DNA of 23,812 nt from Alphaproteobacteria bacterium. Lineage in GTDB: Bacteria > Pseudomonadota > Alphaproteobacteria > Micavibrionales > Micavibrionaceae. The stretch lies in contig JALZUF010000108.1 in NCBI GenBank assembly GCA_023301785.1, positions 1 to 23,812 of the forward strand, written 5' to 3'. The translations under genes were made by a program, and so were the position numbers. Below, piece by piece: positions 15,823 through 23,598 of this stretch. The notes beneath the pieces are model-generated. The model made no database searches and was not told the origin of the DNA. It saw only the letters and a list, made by a program, of their open reading frames with translations. Positions within the stretch are counted from its first letter, which is position 1. Each line of letters starts with the position of its first letter.

Positions 15823-18165
15823 CTAAAAGTCGTGAAGGCCACCTTCGTTTGTTTGGGGAATTTTAAAGGTCACGGCCGTTCCCTTGCCTTCTTCGGATTC
15901 AATAGTGACTGATCCATCATGTAAATTGACAATATTTTGCACTAAAGATAATCCCAAACCTGCCCCACGAGATAGAGCTTGTGATGACATATCAGCACGA
16001 TGTTCGTGAACGGCGCGGGCGAAGGGCTCAAATATACGTTCCAAATCATTTTCAGAAATACCTATGCCAGTATCACGTACAGTGAATGAAATATAATCGT
16101 CTTCTTCCTGCGCAGAAATTGTGATTTGACCATCTTCAGGTGTAAAGTTAATAGAGTTACGAACAAGATTGAGTAAGATTTGTTTAATGCGGCGTTCATC
16201 GGCAGTTAACAAGCCTATGTCTTCAGAGCATTCCATATTTACTGATATTTTTTCTTTCAAACCCCATTCTTTGGTTAGGTTATGAAGATCATTCAACATG
16301 CAGTGTACGTCAAATTCATCATAGTTTAACTCAAGGTAACCCGCTTCAATAGTCGATAGATCTAAAATATCATCAATCAAAGAAACAAGTTTATCGCCAG
16401 CTTCTTGGATGCCCGAGCTGTATTCTTTTTGCTGCGAACTCATTTTGCCAAAATATTCATTACTTAAAATCTCTGCAAAACCAATGATCGCGTTTAAAGG
16501 CGTACGCAGTTGATATGAAACGTTGGCTAGGAAATCTGTTTTTAGTTTTTCAGCCGTCTCAAGAGCAGCATTTTTCTCACGTAATGCATTTTCGACTTTG
16601 ACGCTATCTGTGACATCAAAATATGAAACAAGTACACCGCCATCGGGCAATGGCACGGTTGCATATTCAATAAGCATATTTGCAGATATTGAAACACGAC
16701 CTTCTTGAATTTTACGTTCAATACCATGGGATATTAGCTGTTCTTTTTGATCTGCTTTATATTCTTTGTCAAAAAGCTTCGTCATACGTTCCGCTAGCTT
16801 TGTAATATGCGGATTGCCGTCTAAGTCCTCAGGATTTAATTGCCATAGGGTCGTATAAGAAGGGTTACAAAGCCTTAAGCGGCCGTCACTGCCAAACACC
16901 GCGACCCCTTCGGCGAGGTTATCAAGCGTTTCTTTTTGAACCGCAATCAATGTATTGTATGACGATTCTAATTCTAAGCGGCTGGTGACATCCTCAAATG
17001 TCATCATTAAGCCACCAACAGGGTGTGGCATAACGAGTAAACGTAACGCACTACCATCAGGCAAATACATCATATCCTCGTATGGATCAATCAGGCGGGT
17101 AAACATATTAAGCCAGCCTTGCTTATAATTCCGAAAATCTGCTTGTTCAGGAAGGCGGCGTGTTTCTCTAAGTTTTTCTAAAATATCACCAAGTTTAGGT
17201 TGTGTGTTTAACCAAGGATCATCCAAATCCCAAAGTTGTGAAAAGGCTGAGTTAAAAAACTCTAGTTTTTCATCTGCATTATAAATAGCCACAGCTGTAC
17301 GTAATTGCTCTAGCAAGGTTTCATTGGCAGTGAGGTGGCGGTTATAAGTTGTGTTTTTCTCTTCTGTCTCACTTAAATCATTCATAATGTTTAAGGTTTG
17401 CTGAGTCTCAAGAATTGGGATTGAAAGCACTTCTACGAATAAACGTTTACCTTCTGTAACAACATGCCCTTGCATCATAGATAAAGTACCAGCTTCCAAA
17501 CTCTCCTCTGCCAAAGATTTTAAAGAGCGGATGGCATTCTTATCTTTGGACTTGATAAGTATTTCATCTTGATTGCGTAGAACAGATTGTGGGTTGCTTC
17601 GTACCATATCGGCGTACGCTTTATTTGCCCAAATTATTTGAGCATCGCTGTCCCTAAGCCAATATGGGCTCTCGATTGCATCCAATATAGTCCTAAGCTG
17701 TTTAATTTCGCTTTCACGTACGCTAACACCAGATAATAATTGCTTTGTTTTCGTTTTCTCGGCTGTAATATCTTTAAGCCATAGAATATTAAAATGATCT
17801 GTTTGATCTAAGGCTTGTCCATAAGTTCCTGACAAATTCAGAAATTTATTATTTTTTGTCTGTACGTCTACGGAAAAATCAGTTTGATTGTCTTTGAGAT
17901 TTTGAAATAGGTTTTCAATACTTGCCGCATCGGCGGAGATAAGCGCATTTTGAATATCAAATATCGTTTCTAATTTCTCAATGCCAAGAAGCACTGGAAA
18001 ATTCACACTAAAGATAAGCTCGTCTGTTTGGGAAAATCCACAATATTCACCTGGCATCGCAGATAAGAAAGCTTCAAGACGATTGCGTTCCATACGCAAC
18101 TGATCCGCGCCAGTAAGGCTGCCGAAGAATTTTTGTATAGGTTTTGACGATGACCCTTGTGACAT
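15823..18165 (-). CDS. divL: DivL-like PAS histidine-kinase homologue with Tyr in place of the phospho-His
   Basis: 780 aa. Several PAS-like sensor segments precede the kinase core (about 25-135, 155-270, 285-395 and 410-530). The dimerisation box reads FLANVSYQLRTPLNAIIGF, with Tyr at position 551 (codon TAT, 16515-16513) where active kinases have His. The ATP-binding domain is intact: N-box NLVRNSINF (666-674), DTGIG (698-702) and RGAGLGLS (733-740). Caulobacter DivL has Tyr550 at this place and acts as a pseudokinase that binds phospho-DivK and controls CckA and CtrA in the cell cycle. The match in length, residue and neighbourhood (ahcY and tsaE nearby) supports orthology. Unlike Caulobacter DivL, the ATG-started protein has no N-terminal membrane helix. 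The start has no Shine-Dalgarno and is uncertain. Confidence 0.85.
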   Translation of the reverse strand: MSQGSSSKPIQKFFGSLTGADQLRMERNRLEAFLSAMPGEYCGFSQTDELIFSVNFPVLLGIEKLETIFDIQNALISADAASIENLFQNLKDNQTDFSVDVQTKNNKFLNLSGTYGQALDQTDHFNILWLKDITAEKTKTKQLLSGVSVRESEIKQLRTILDAIESPYWLRDSDAQIIWANKAYADMVRSNPQSVLRNQDEILIKSKDKNAIRSLKSLAEESLEAGTLSMMQGHVVTEGKRLFVEVLSIPILETQQTLNIMNDLSETEEKNTTYNRHLTANETLLEQLRTAVAIYNADEKLEFFNSAFSQLWDLDDPWLNTQPKLGDILEKLRETRRLPEQADFRNYKQGWLNMFTRLIDPYEDMMYLPDGSALRLLVMPHPVGGLMMTFEDVTSRLELESSYNTLIAVQKETLDNLAEGVAVFGSDGRLRLCNPSYTTLWQLNPEDLDGNPHITKLAERMTKLFDKEYKADQKEQLISHGIERKIQEGRVSISANMLIEYATVPLPDGGVLVSYFDVTDSVKVENALREKNAALETAEKLKTDFLANVSYQLRTPLNAIIGFAEILSNEYFGKMSSQQKEYSSGIQEAGDKLVSLIDDILDLSTIEAGYLELNYDEFDVHCMLNDLHNLTKEWGLKEKISVNMECSEDIGLLTADERRIKQILLNLVRNSINFTPEDGQITISAQEEDDYISFTVRDTGIGISENDLERIFEPFARAVHEHRADMSSQALSRGAGLGLSLVQNIVNLHDGSVTIESEEGKGTAVTFKIPQTNEGGLHDF

Positions 18166-18227
18166 AAGGTCAAGTGTAAAGCGTAGCCAAAAAAGAACAA
18201 GTATCTAATACATTTTAAAAACAGGTA

Positions 18228-19067
18228 TTAAAGAATAACTGTGCGTCTGCCTTTAAGGAAAATACGGCGTTCAGCAAATAAACCAATGGAACGTGCCAAA
18301 ACGCGGCTTTCAGTATCCTGTCCTAAAGATTGCATTTTGTTGGCTGTAAAACCATGATCAATCGGTTCAACATCTTGCGCAATGATTGGGCCTTCATCAA
18401 GGTCGGCTGTGGCAAAGTGCGCCGTTGCTCCAATAATTTTGACACCGCGTTCATACGCTTGTCTATATGGGTTTGCGCCTTTAAAGCCTGGAAGAAACGA
18501 ATGGTGAATGTTAATCACGCGCCCTTCAAAATCCTGACAAAAGCTTTCTGATAAAATTTGCATATAGCGCGCCATCACAATCAACTCGCTGTCCGTTTTA
18601 TCAATGATTTTGCGGATCTGCTGTTCTTGTTTTTCTTTTGTTTTTGGTGTGATCGGTAAATAATGAAACGGTAAATTATGATCTTTTACTAATTTTTTTG
18701 CATCTTTATGATTTGAAATGACGGCTGTAATCTCGATAGGTAGGTGGTTTGTACGCCAACGGTATAAAATATCATTCAGGCAATGATCATATTGCGAGAC
18801 AAGCAAGACAGTTTTCACAGCATCTTTGGCATCGCATATTTGCCAACTCATCGTGAAATTTTTCCCAATTTCGTCAAAAGCGGCTTTAAAGGATTGCAGA
18901 TGTTTACTATCTGCCGGCTTAAAGACAACACGCATATAAAATTGCCCCGAAAGTGGATCATTATACTGCGATGATTCCTCAATATTACAATTATGGGCGC
19001 TTAGGGCTGTTGCGACAGCGGCCACAATACCAGGCTTATCATCACAATTTAGGCGTAGGATATTCAT
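18228..19067 (-). CDS. purU: Formyltetrahydrofolate deformylase
   Basis: 279 aa. An N-terminal ACT domain (about 1-80; LNCDDKPGIVAAVATALSAH) is followed by a formyltransferase-like catalytic domain. PITPKTKEKQEQQIRKII, INIHHSFLPGFKGANPYRQA and IGATAHFATADLDEGPIIAQ carry the Asn-His-Asp catalytic set of the family. Reaction: 10-formyl-THF + water gives formate and THF, balancing one-carbon pools and supplying formate to PurT where present. ACT domains in the family respond to Met and Gly. One-carbon balance fits the nearby ahcY, although the two are not co-transcribed. It is 62 nt upstream of the DivL-like gene on the same strand and divergent from the SGNH hydrolase gene, sharing a 67-nt intergenic region. 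Confidence 0.94.
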   Translation of the reverse strand: MNILRLNCDDKPGIVAAVATALSAHNCNIEESSQYNDPLSGQFYMRVVFKPADSKHLQSFKAAFDEIGKNFTMSWQICDAKDAVKTVLLVSQYDHCLNDILYRWRTNHLPIEITAVISNHKDAKKLVKDHNLPFHYLPITPKTKEKQEQQIRKIIDKTDSELIVMARYMQILSESFCQDFEGRVINIHHSFLPGFKGANPYRQAYERGVKIIGATAHFATADLDEGPIIAQDVEPIDHGFTANKMQSLGQDTESRVLARSIGLFAERRIFLKGRRTVIL

Positions 19068-19134
19068 TTGTTTTCATGCTTTCGATGGAATAAACTGATT
19101 GTTCGATATAACAGCATAAAACGAAAGAAAATTC

Positions 19135-19812
19135 ATGGCAAAGCTATTTTTTATTGGTGACAGTATTACCGCAGGAGCATGGGATGCCAAAGGGGGCTGG
19201 GTAGCGCAACTTGCGGGGCAATTACTTGCAAAAACAGGGACTTCTGAAGCTAAACATAGAGGGTTTTATTGTATGCCTTATAATTTGGGCGTGTCTGGCG
19301 ATACGGTGGCAGACGTGATTCGCCGTTTTGAAAAAGAACTCGCGACACGTACATATGGCGATAGCGAACTTGATACGGTGGAGTTGGTTTTTGCAGTGGG
19401 CGTAAATGATTCTGTTTATTTGCTTAATGAGGATCGTAACCATGCAACAGATGAAGTGTTTGAAGAAGATCTACGTACGCTTATTACACGCGCGAAGGTG
19501 CTGTCAAATCGGATTAGCTTCGTTGGCTTGCTTCCTGTGGCAGAAGATCAGGTTAGCCCCTGCCCATGGAACCCACTACTGGGATATCAAAATGAGAGCA
19601 TTAAACGTTTTAACAATATTATAAAAAATGTATGTACGAGTGAAGATATCACATTCTTAGATTTGTTCGATGACTGGGCGGCCAAAGACAATCTAAAAGA
19701 TTATTTAAGCGATGGTCTACATCCGAATACAGCTGGCCATAATAAAATCGCCGAACAAATCGGCGATTTTATTTTCAATGACAGCTTTGATGCATATCAT
19801 ACGAAAGAATAG
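19135..19812 (+). CDS. SGNH/GDSL-type hydrolase (esterase/lipase-like)
   Basis: 225 aa, no signal peptide, so probably cytoplasmic. All SGNH blocks are visible: GDSIT with nucleophile Ser10, NLGVSGDTVADV (block II Gly), GVND with Asn91 (block III), and SDGLHPN with Asp193 and His196 (block V). These supply the catalytic triad and oxyanion hole of ester hydrolases acting on acyl or acetyl esters; the natural substrate cannot be read from sequence. The Shine-Dalgarno is weak (GAAAG). Codons 203-213 are built into a perfect 14-bp hairpin with a U-tract. The next gene starts 12 nt after the stop, so the hairpin lies between the body of this gene and the transporter gene. Confidence 0.9.
   Translation: MAKLFFIGDSITAGAWDAKGGWVAQLAGQLLAKTGTSEAKHRGFYCMPYNLGVSGDTVADVIRRFEKELATRTYGDSELDTVELVFAVGVNDSVYLLNEDRNHATDEVFEEDLRTLITRAKVLSNRISFVGLLPVAEDQVSPCPWNPLLGYQNESIKRFNNIIKNVCTSEDITFLDLFDDWAAKDNLKDYLSDGLHPNTAGHNKIAEQIGDFIFNDSFDAYHTKE
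19741..19777 (+). terminator. Terminator-like hairpin inside the 3' end of the SGNH hydrolase gene
   Basis: AATAAAATCGCCGA (19741-19754) and TCGGCGATTTTATT (19760-19773) are a perfect 14-bp inverted repeat with an ACAAA loop. The right arm plus following bases give the U-rich tract TTTTATTTT. This is the form of a strong intrinsic terminator, yet it lies 39 nt before the stop codon and encodes NKIAEQIGDFIF. It may limit read-through into the downstream transporter gene, or stop antisense transcripts, since the minus strand also reads into U-rich sequence. Confidence 0.6.
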
Positions 19813-19824
19813 GAAAATTATAAA

Positions 19825-20694
19825 ATGATATGGGCAGTTTTTGCATTTATAGCGTCCTTGTCTCGCGCGACTTCAAGGGTTTCTAATCAGTATTTTCAAC
19901 TGCCAGGCCTTAGCCTTATTTTATGGATTAAATTTCTAATCATACTTTATTTATTGCCTGTTGTTTTCTTTATACCGTGGCCAACAAACTCATTATTTTA
20001 TATCTTTCTTATTATTCAAGCGCCTTTGGTGATCTATCAAGATAAGAAAACTTTTGATTTGACCGCCAACCATGGCGGCGGCTTTGTTACAAGAATAGAG
20101 CCGCTTAGCGTGGTCTTGCTGTTCTTTTTATGGTTGCTGTTTGCGCCCGCTGTTTTGCAAGCTAATTTGGAAAATCCTTTACGTTTTATTTCAATTGGTA
20201 TCATTATTTCTGCCATTGCTTATTTCGCTATGCGCCTTAGGAAGTGCGAGATAAATGCTTCTGTTTTTAAGCAAATGATACCATTGGTTGTTGTGACGGC
20301 TATTGTCAGCGTGTTTGGAAAATTCAGTATAGATGCCGCTGAATTGGATAGTGCCGTTTTCATTTATGTCTTTGTTCAATCAGTTATAATGCTGGTCTTC
20401 GCGCTGATATTTAATATGAAAGATAAAACGGTTAGATTGTCTGAATTTTTCAGTAAGAAACAAATTATATGTTCGGTATTTCTATCTCTCGTTATGTTGA
20501 TAACAGTATTGAGCCGCATCTATGCGTTCAGATATGTCGAGAATCCTGCGTATGTAAATGCCATTGTTTTAACAGCACCATTTTGGATTATGCTGTTTTA
20601 TAAGTTCGTTAAGCATAAAGAAAAGGGCGATATTTTATCAGGTGTTGCGATTGTCCTGTGTGCCATTGCGCTAACGTGTTTGATTATTTTGTAA
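19825..20694 (+). CDS. Multi-pass membrane protein, DMT/EamA-like transporter
   Basis: 289 aa, almost entirely hydrophobic with about ten predicted membrane segments and short charged loops. The layout suggests two repeats of five helices. The C-terminal part (YVENPAYVNAIVLTAPFWIM, a short basic loop KHKEKGD, then a final helix GVAIVLCAIALTCLIIL) is typical of the drug/metabolite transporter superfamily. No substrate can be inferred. The start is supported by AGGA (19811-19814), which overlaps the stop of the upstream hydrolase gene, 10 nt before ATG; this suggests coupled translation. Convergent with ahcY. Fold class is fairly likely; function unknown. Confidence 0.7.
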   Translation: MIWAVFAFIASLSRATSRVSNQYFQLPGLSLILWIKFLIILYLLPVVFFIPWPTNSLFYIFLIIQAPLVIYQDKKTFDLTANHGGGFVTRIEPLSVVLLFFLWLLFAPAVLQANLENPLRFISIGIIISAIAYFAMRLRKCEINASVFKQMIPLVVVTAIVSVFGKFSIDAAELDSAVFIYVFVQSVIMLVFALIFNMKDKTVRLSEFFSKKQIICSVFLSLVMLITVLSRIYAFRYVENPAYVNAIVLTAPFWIMLFYKFVKHKEKGDILSGVAIVLCAIALTCLIIL

Positions 20695-20708
20695 ACAACA
20701 TTAGGAAT

Positions 20709-20735
20709 AAAAAAAATCGCCGAGGATATCGGCGA
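20709..20735 (-). terminator. Intrinsic terminator of ahcY
   Basis: On the minus strand, TCGCCGA, a TATCC loop and TCGGCGA form a 7-bp GC-rich stem followed by eight Ts (20716-20709). It lies 31 nt after the ahcY stop and is a canonical strong terminator. On the plus strand it lacks a U-tract (ACCTTC follows), so it would not serve the transporter gene. Confidence 0.9.
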
Positions 20736-20766
20736 CCTTCATTGTTCATATTGATTGAGGTATCAA

Positions 20767-22101
20767 TTAATATCTATACGCATCATCCTTAAACGGGCCT
20801 GATTGCTCAACACCGATGTAGTCTGCTTGTTCTTTATTGAGTGTCGATAGCTTTGCGCCAACCTTTTCAAGGTGCAGCATTGCTACTTTTTCATCTAGAT
20901 GCTTCGGTAATACGTACACTTTATTCTCGTAATTTTCTGCGTTATTCCAAAGTTCAATTTGTGCCAATGTTTGGTTTGTGAAAGAGGCACTCATAACGAA
21001 TGATGGGTGACCTGTTGCACAGCCTAGGTTTACCAAACGACCCTCGGCCAAAAGAATAATTGATTTACCATCAGGGAATTCAATTTGATCAACTTGTGGT
21101 TTGATGTTTGTCCATTTCAGGTTACGCAAAGGCTGTGTTTGAATTTCATTGTCAAAGTGACCAATATTACAAACAATCGCGTTTTGCTTCATCTCACGCA
21201 TGTGATCCATGGTGATAATGTCTTTGTTTCCTGTTGTTGTAACAAAGATATCAGCACGCGGTGCGGCATCTTCCATAGTCACAACTTCATAACCTTCCAT
21301 CGCGGCTTGAAGGGCGCAAATAGGATCAATTTCTGTCACCATAACGCGTACGCCTTGTGATTTAAGGCTCTCTGCTGAACCTTTACCCACATCACCATAA
21401 CCTGCAACACAGGCCACTTTACCGGCCATCATAACGTCTGTTGCACGACGGATCGCATCAACTAAGCTTTCACGGCAACCATATTTATTATCAAATTTTG
21501 ATTTTGTAACAGAATCATTGACGTTAATCGCTGGCACAACCAATGTGCCTGCTTTTGTCATTTCATGAAGTCGAAGAACACCCGTTGTTGTTTCTTCTGA
21601 AAGTCCGCGTACGTCTTTCATTAATTCTGGGTAATCATTGTGCATGATTGTCGTAAGGTCACCACCATCATCCAAGATCATGTTTGGTGTCCATGTTCCG
21701 CCTTGGCCATCTGGGCCTTTAATTGTCTGGTGAATACACCATTCGCCTTCTTCTTCTGTTTGACCCTTCCAAGCAAAAACAGGTGTACCTGTTGCCGCAA
21801 TTGCCGCTGCTGCGTGGTCTTGGGTTGAGAAGATGTTACACGAGCTCCAACGGATTGTTGCGCCAAGGGCTTGTAATGTTTCAATTAAAACGGCTGTTTG
21901 AATTGTCATGTGAAGACAACCAACGATGCGCGCATCTTTTAGAGGTTGCGCTGATCCATATTCTTCGCGTAAGGCCATTAATCCGGGCATTTCGGCTTCC
22001 GCTAGCTCAATTTCTTTACGGCCGAACTCGGCTAAACTGATGTCTGCGATTTTGTAATCATTGTCTACTGCCCCATTCATTTTTTCTACTTCTGCACCCA
22101 T
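20767..22101 (-). CDS. ahcY: Adenosylhomocysteinase (S-adenosylhomocysteine hydrolase)
   Basis: 444 aa from ATG 22101, chosen because GGAG (22112-22109) lies 7 nt upstream; a TTG at 22122 would add seven residues. It hydrolyses S-adenosylhomocysteine to adenosine and homocysteine with bound NAD, removing the inhibitory product of methyltransferases. Signatures: CLHMTIQTAVLIETL, SSCNIFSTQDHAAAAIA, the NAD-binding GYGDVGKGSAESL, and the C-terminal PFKDDAYRY that reaches into the partner subunit. In many alphaproteobacteria it lies beside the divL-tsaE-addAB region and the PTS-rapZ region. Here three unrelated genes separate it from the DivL-like gene. The 135-nt leader shows no SAH or SAM riboswitch that I recognise by eye. 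Confidence 0.98.
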   Translation of the reverse strand: MGAEVEKMNGAVDNDYKIADISLAEFGRKEIELAEAEMPGLMALREEYGSAQPLKDARIVGCLHMTIQTAVLIETLQALGATIRWSSCNIFSTQDHAAAAIAATGTPVFAWKGQTEEEGEWCIHQTIKGPDGQGGTWTPNMILDDGGDLTTIMHNDYPELMKDVRGLSEETTTGVLRLHEMTKAGTLVVPAINVNDSVTKSKFDNKYGCRESLVDAIRRATDVMMAGKVACVAGYGDVGKGSAESLKSQGVRVMVTEIDPICALQAAMEGYEVVTMEDAAPRADIFVTTTGNKDIITMDHMREMKQNAIVCNIGHFDNEIQTQPLRNLKWTNIKPQVDQIEFPDGKSIILLAEGRLVNLGCATGHPSFVMSASFTNQTLAQIELWNNAENYENKVYVLPKHLDEKVAMLHLEKVGAKLSTLNKEQADYIGVEQSGPFKDDAYRY

Positions 22102-22236
22102 AATTTGTCTCCATTGTATCAAATTTGCTATTATGTACTGTATTTAGCGTTTTATTAACTAATTTGCGTTAAAAATTAAGGGTAAAACCTAATAAAAGCA
22201 AGGGTTTTAAAGCGAATTCAAGGAAGTAGATTAAAC

Positions 22237-22623
22237 ATGCAAACACAAGATTTTAACTCAGAAAGCGCAGCGCCAATATATGGCTACGAACGTTCCCCTG
22301 TGAACGAGCGCGCCTTTTTGATTACGAAGCAAGAAAAGACATCGAGTCCTGTTCCTGTCGGTGATTACACCGTGCTGGAAAAAGAAGAAGATATCAAATT
22401 GGCTGAAAAAAAGGTCACGAACCTCATTTCACTCTTAAATGGTCGTAAGCGATTAATGGATTTGGGTAATGAAGTTGAAGATCGCACACTTTATCAAATT
22501 GTGAGTGATCGTGATGAAGATAATAAATTGAAAGTGCTTTTTTATAGTTTGAAAAATAAAGGCGTTTCAACTGAAAATGCATTGTTCCGTATGGACACAG
22601 ATGAAGGAGTTCTCAATGGCTGA
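22237..22623 (+). CDS. Hypothetical protein (128 aa), first gene of a small two-gene unit
   Basis: Not recognised. 128 aa, acidic and hydrophilic, with no signal peptide or membrane segment. Residues 1-45 look disordered (SAAPIYGYERSPVNERAF). Residues about 47-75 form a probable amphipathic helix (EEDIKLAEKKVTNLISLLNG), and another helix-rich segment (EDRTLYQIVSDRDEDNKLK) follows. AAGGAAG lies upstream with a rather long spacer of about 10-12 nt. The stop codon overlaps the start region of the next gene by 8 nt. It is divergent from ahcY, so the two share the 135-nt region 22102-22236. It lies where alphaproteobacteria often have PTS genes, but shows no HPr or EIIA features. A real gene is likely; function unknown. 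Confidence 0.65.
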   Translation: MQTQDFNSESAAPIYGYERSPVNERAFLITKQEKTSSPVPVGDYTVLEKEEDIKLAEKKVTNLISLLNGRKRLMDLGNEVEDRTLYQIVSDRDEDNKLKVLFYSLKNKGVSTENALFRMDTDEGVLNG

Positions 22624-22771
22624 TCCAAAAATAGCTCACCAACTGTTAGGCAGTTTTGCTGCACCGCATTCTAAAAGTGATTTTGAAACAGGTATGCGAA
22701 GTGAAAATGCTGTAGCTATTGAATACGGCCCGATGAAACCATCATCAGGACCAGATCTAGGATCACCCTAA
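22616..22771 (+). CDS. Hypothetical small protein (51 aa), second gene of the two-gene unit
   Basis: Not recognised. 51 aa from ATG 22616, chosen because a near-consensus AAGGAG (22604-22609) lies 6 nt upstream, inside the previous gene. The frame is open further upstream (ATG 22577), but that start has no such site. The first 14 residues (MADPKIAHQLLGSF) could form a short amphipathic helix. The rest is rich in Pro, Gly and Ser (MKPSSGPDLGSP) and probably disordered. No membrane segment or Cys. It overlaps the upstream gene by 8 nt in the +1 frame, so translation is likely coupled. Its stop overlaps the rapZ stop tail to tail. The strong ribosome site is the main evidence that it is translated. 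Confidence 0.55.
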   Translation: MADPKIAHQLLGSFAAPHSKSDFETGMRSENAVAIEYGPMKPSSGPDLGSP

Positions 22772-23598
22772 ACTGGCATATCGCGGTGCTTAATATTATT
22801 TTTCACCTTTAATTTCTTCAACCACTTACCCAATTCCTCAACGGTGTAAACAGAGCGGTGCTTGCCGCCCGTACATCCAATTGCAATGGTTAAATAACTT
22901 TTACCTTCATGATGATAACGTCCCAATAAAGGCTCTATTAAGTTTTGGAAGTTTTGAATAAAGACATCAAAGTTTTCATCTTCTTGAATATATTTTCCGA
23001 CCTTGGAGTTTTGACCCGTCAGCGCTTTTAATTTTTTATCCCAATGTGGATTCTTTAAAAACCGTACATCCATCACAATGTCTGATCCACGCGGCACACC
23101 ATTTTTGAAACCAAAAGACACAAGGCTGACGGTTAAACGTTGTGCATTTTCTGAGGCATAGCTTTCTTGAATCTGGCGGCGCAAATCATGAATATTCAAT
23201 TCGGTTGTATCAATAACTAAATCTGCGATATCCAATAAGGGATTGAGTAACTCAAACTCTTTGGTAATGCCGTCTTCAACAGGACGATCCTTTGCCAGTG
23301 GGTGTTTTCGACGTGTCTCCGTATATCTTTTGTGCAAAATAGAATGTTTGCAGGTCATGAAAATTAAATGCGCATCATATCGTTTGATCGCTTTTTTTAA
23401 TTTAGGGACGCTGAAATTTCGTGTGCGACTATCAACGCCAATCGCGATTGGCTTGTCTGCTTTTTCTTCTAATAAATCATCAATTAAACTCAGTGGAAAA
23501 TTGTCTAAAACTTCATAGCCATTATCTTCCAATGCTTTCAATGCCGATGACATTCCCGCACCTGATAATCCTGTAACGATAACGAGCTTATTTTTCAT
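22768..23598 (-). CDS. rapZ: RNase adapter protein RapZ (P-loop nucleotide-binding protein)
   Basis: 276 aa. The N-terminal P-loop segment GLSGAGMSSALKALED (10-25) matches RapZ/YvcJ proteins except that the Walker A Lys is Met16; E. coli has GRSGSGKS. The second motif GVDSRTRNF and YTETRRKHPL are normal. The C-terminal domain is highly conserved: FGFKNGVPRGSDIVMDVRFL, NPHWD and IAIGCTGGKHRSVYTVEEL. RapZ binds small RNAs and GlcN6P and guides RNase E on GlmZ in E. coli; in alphaproteobacteria its RNA partners are less clear, and it often travels with hprK and PTS genes. Its start lies inside the end of an upstream gene (11-nt overlap), so the two are co-translated. The C-domain conservation argues it is functional despite the P-loop change. 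Confidence 0.93.
   Translation of the reverse strand: MKNKLVIVTGLSGAGMSSALKALEDNGYEVLDNFPLSLIDDLLEEKADKPIAIGVDSRTRNFSVPKLKKAIKRYDAHLIFMTCKHSILHKRYTETRRKHPLAKDRPVEDGITKEFELLNPLLDIADLVIDTTELNIHDLRRQIQESYASENAQRLTVSLVSFGFKNGVPRGSDIVMDVRFLKNPHWDKKLKALTGQNSKVGKYIQEDENFDVFIQNFQNLIEPLLGRYHHEGKSYLTIAIGCTGGKHRSVYTVEELGKWLKKLKVKNNIKHRDMPV

Noticed and set aside
19748..20735. TCGCCGA as a DNA uptake word
   Set aside because: The heptamer or its complement also occurs inside thrS, tsaE, addB and the DivL-like gene without hairpins, so it is ordinary composition rather than a clear uptake signal.
22155..22172. TTAA...TTAA pair upstream of ahcY, possible CtrA site
   Set aside because: The spacing is 10 nt, whereas CtrA sites are TTAA-N7-TTAA. 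In AT-rich DNA such pairs are expected by chance.
22102..22236. Possible SAH or SAM riboswitch in the ahcY leader
   Set aside because: The leader is AT-rich and I found no pseudoknot pattern or conserved core of the known classes by eye. A covariance-model search would settle it.
22237..22771. The two small genes as a toxin-antitoxin system or as one frameshifted gene
   Set aside because: Neither protein has toxin or DNA-binding features, and the second has its own strong ribosome site, so a split single gene is less likely. Function is left open.
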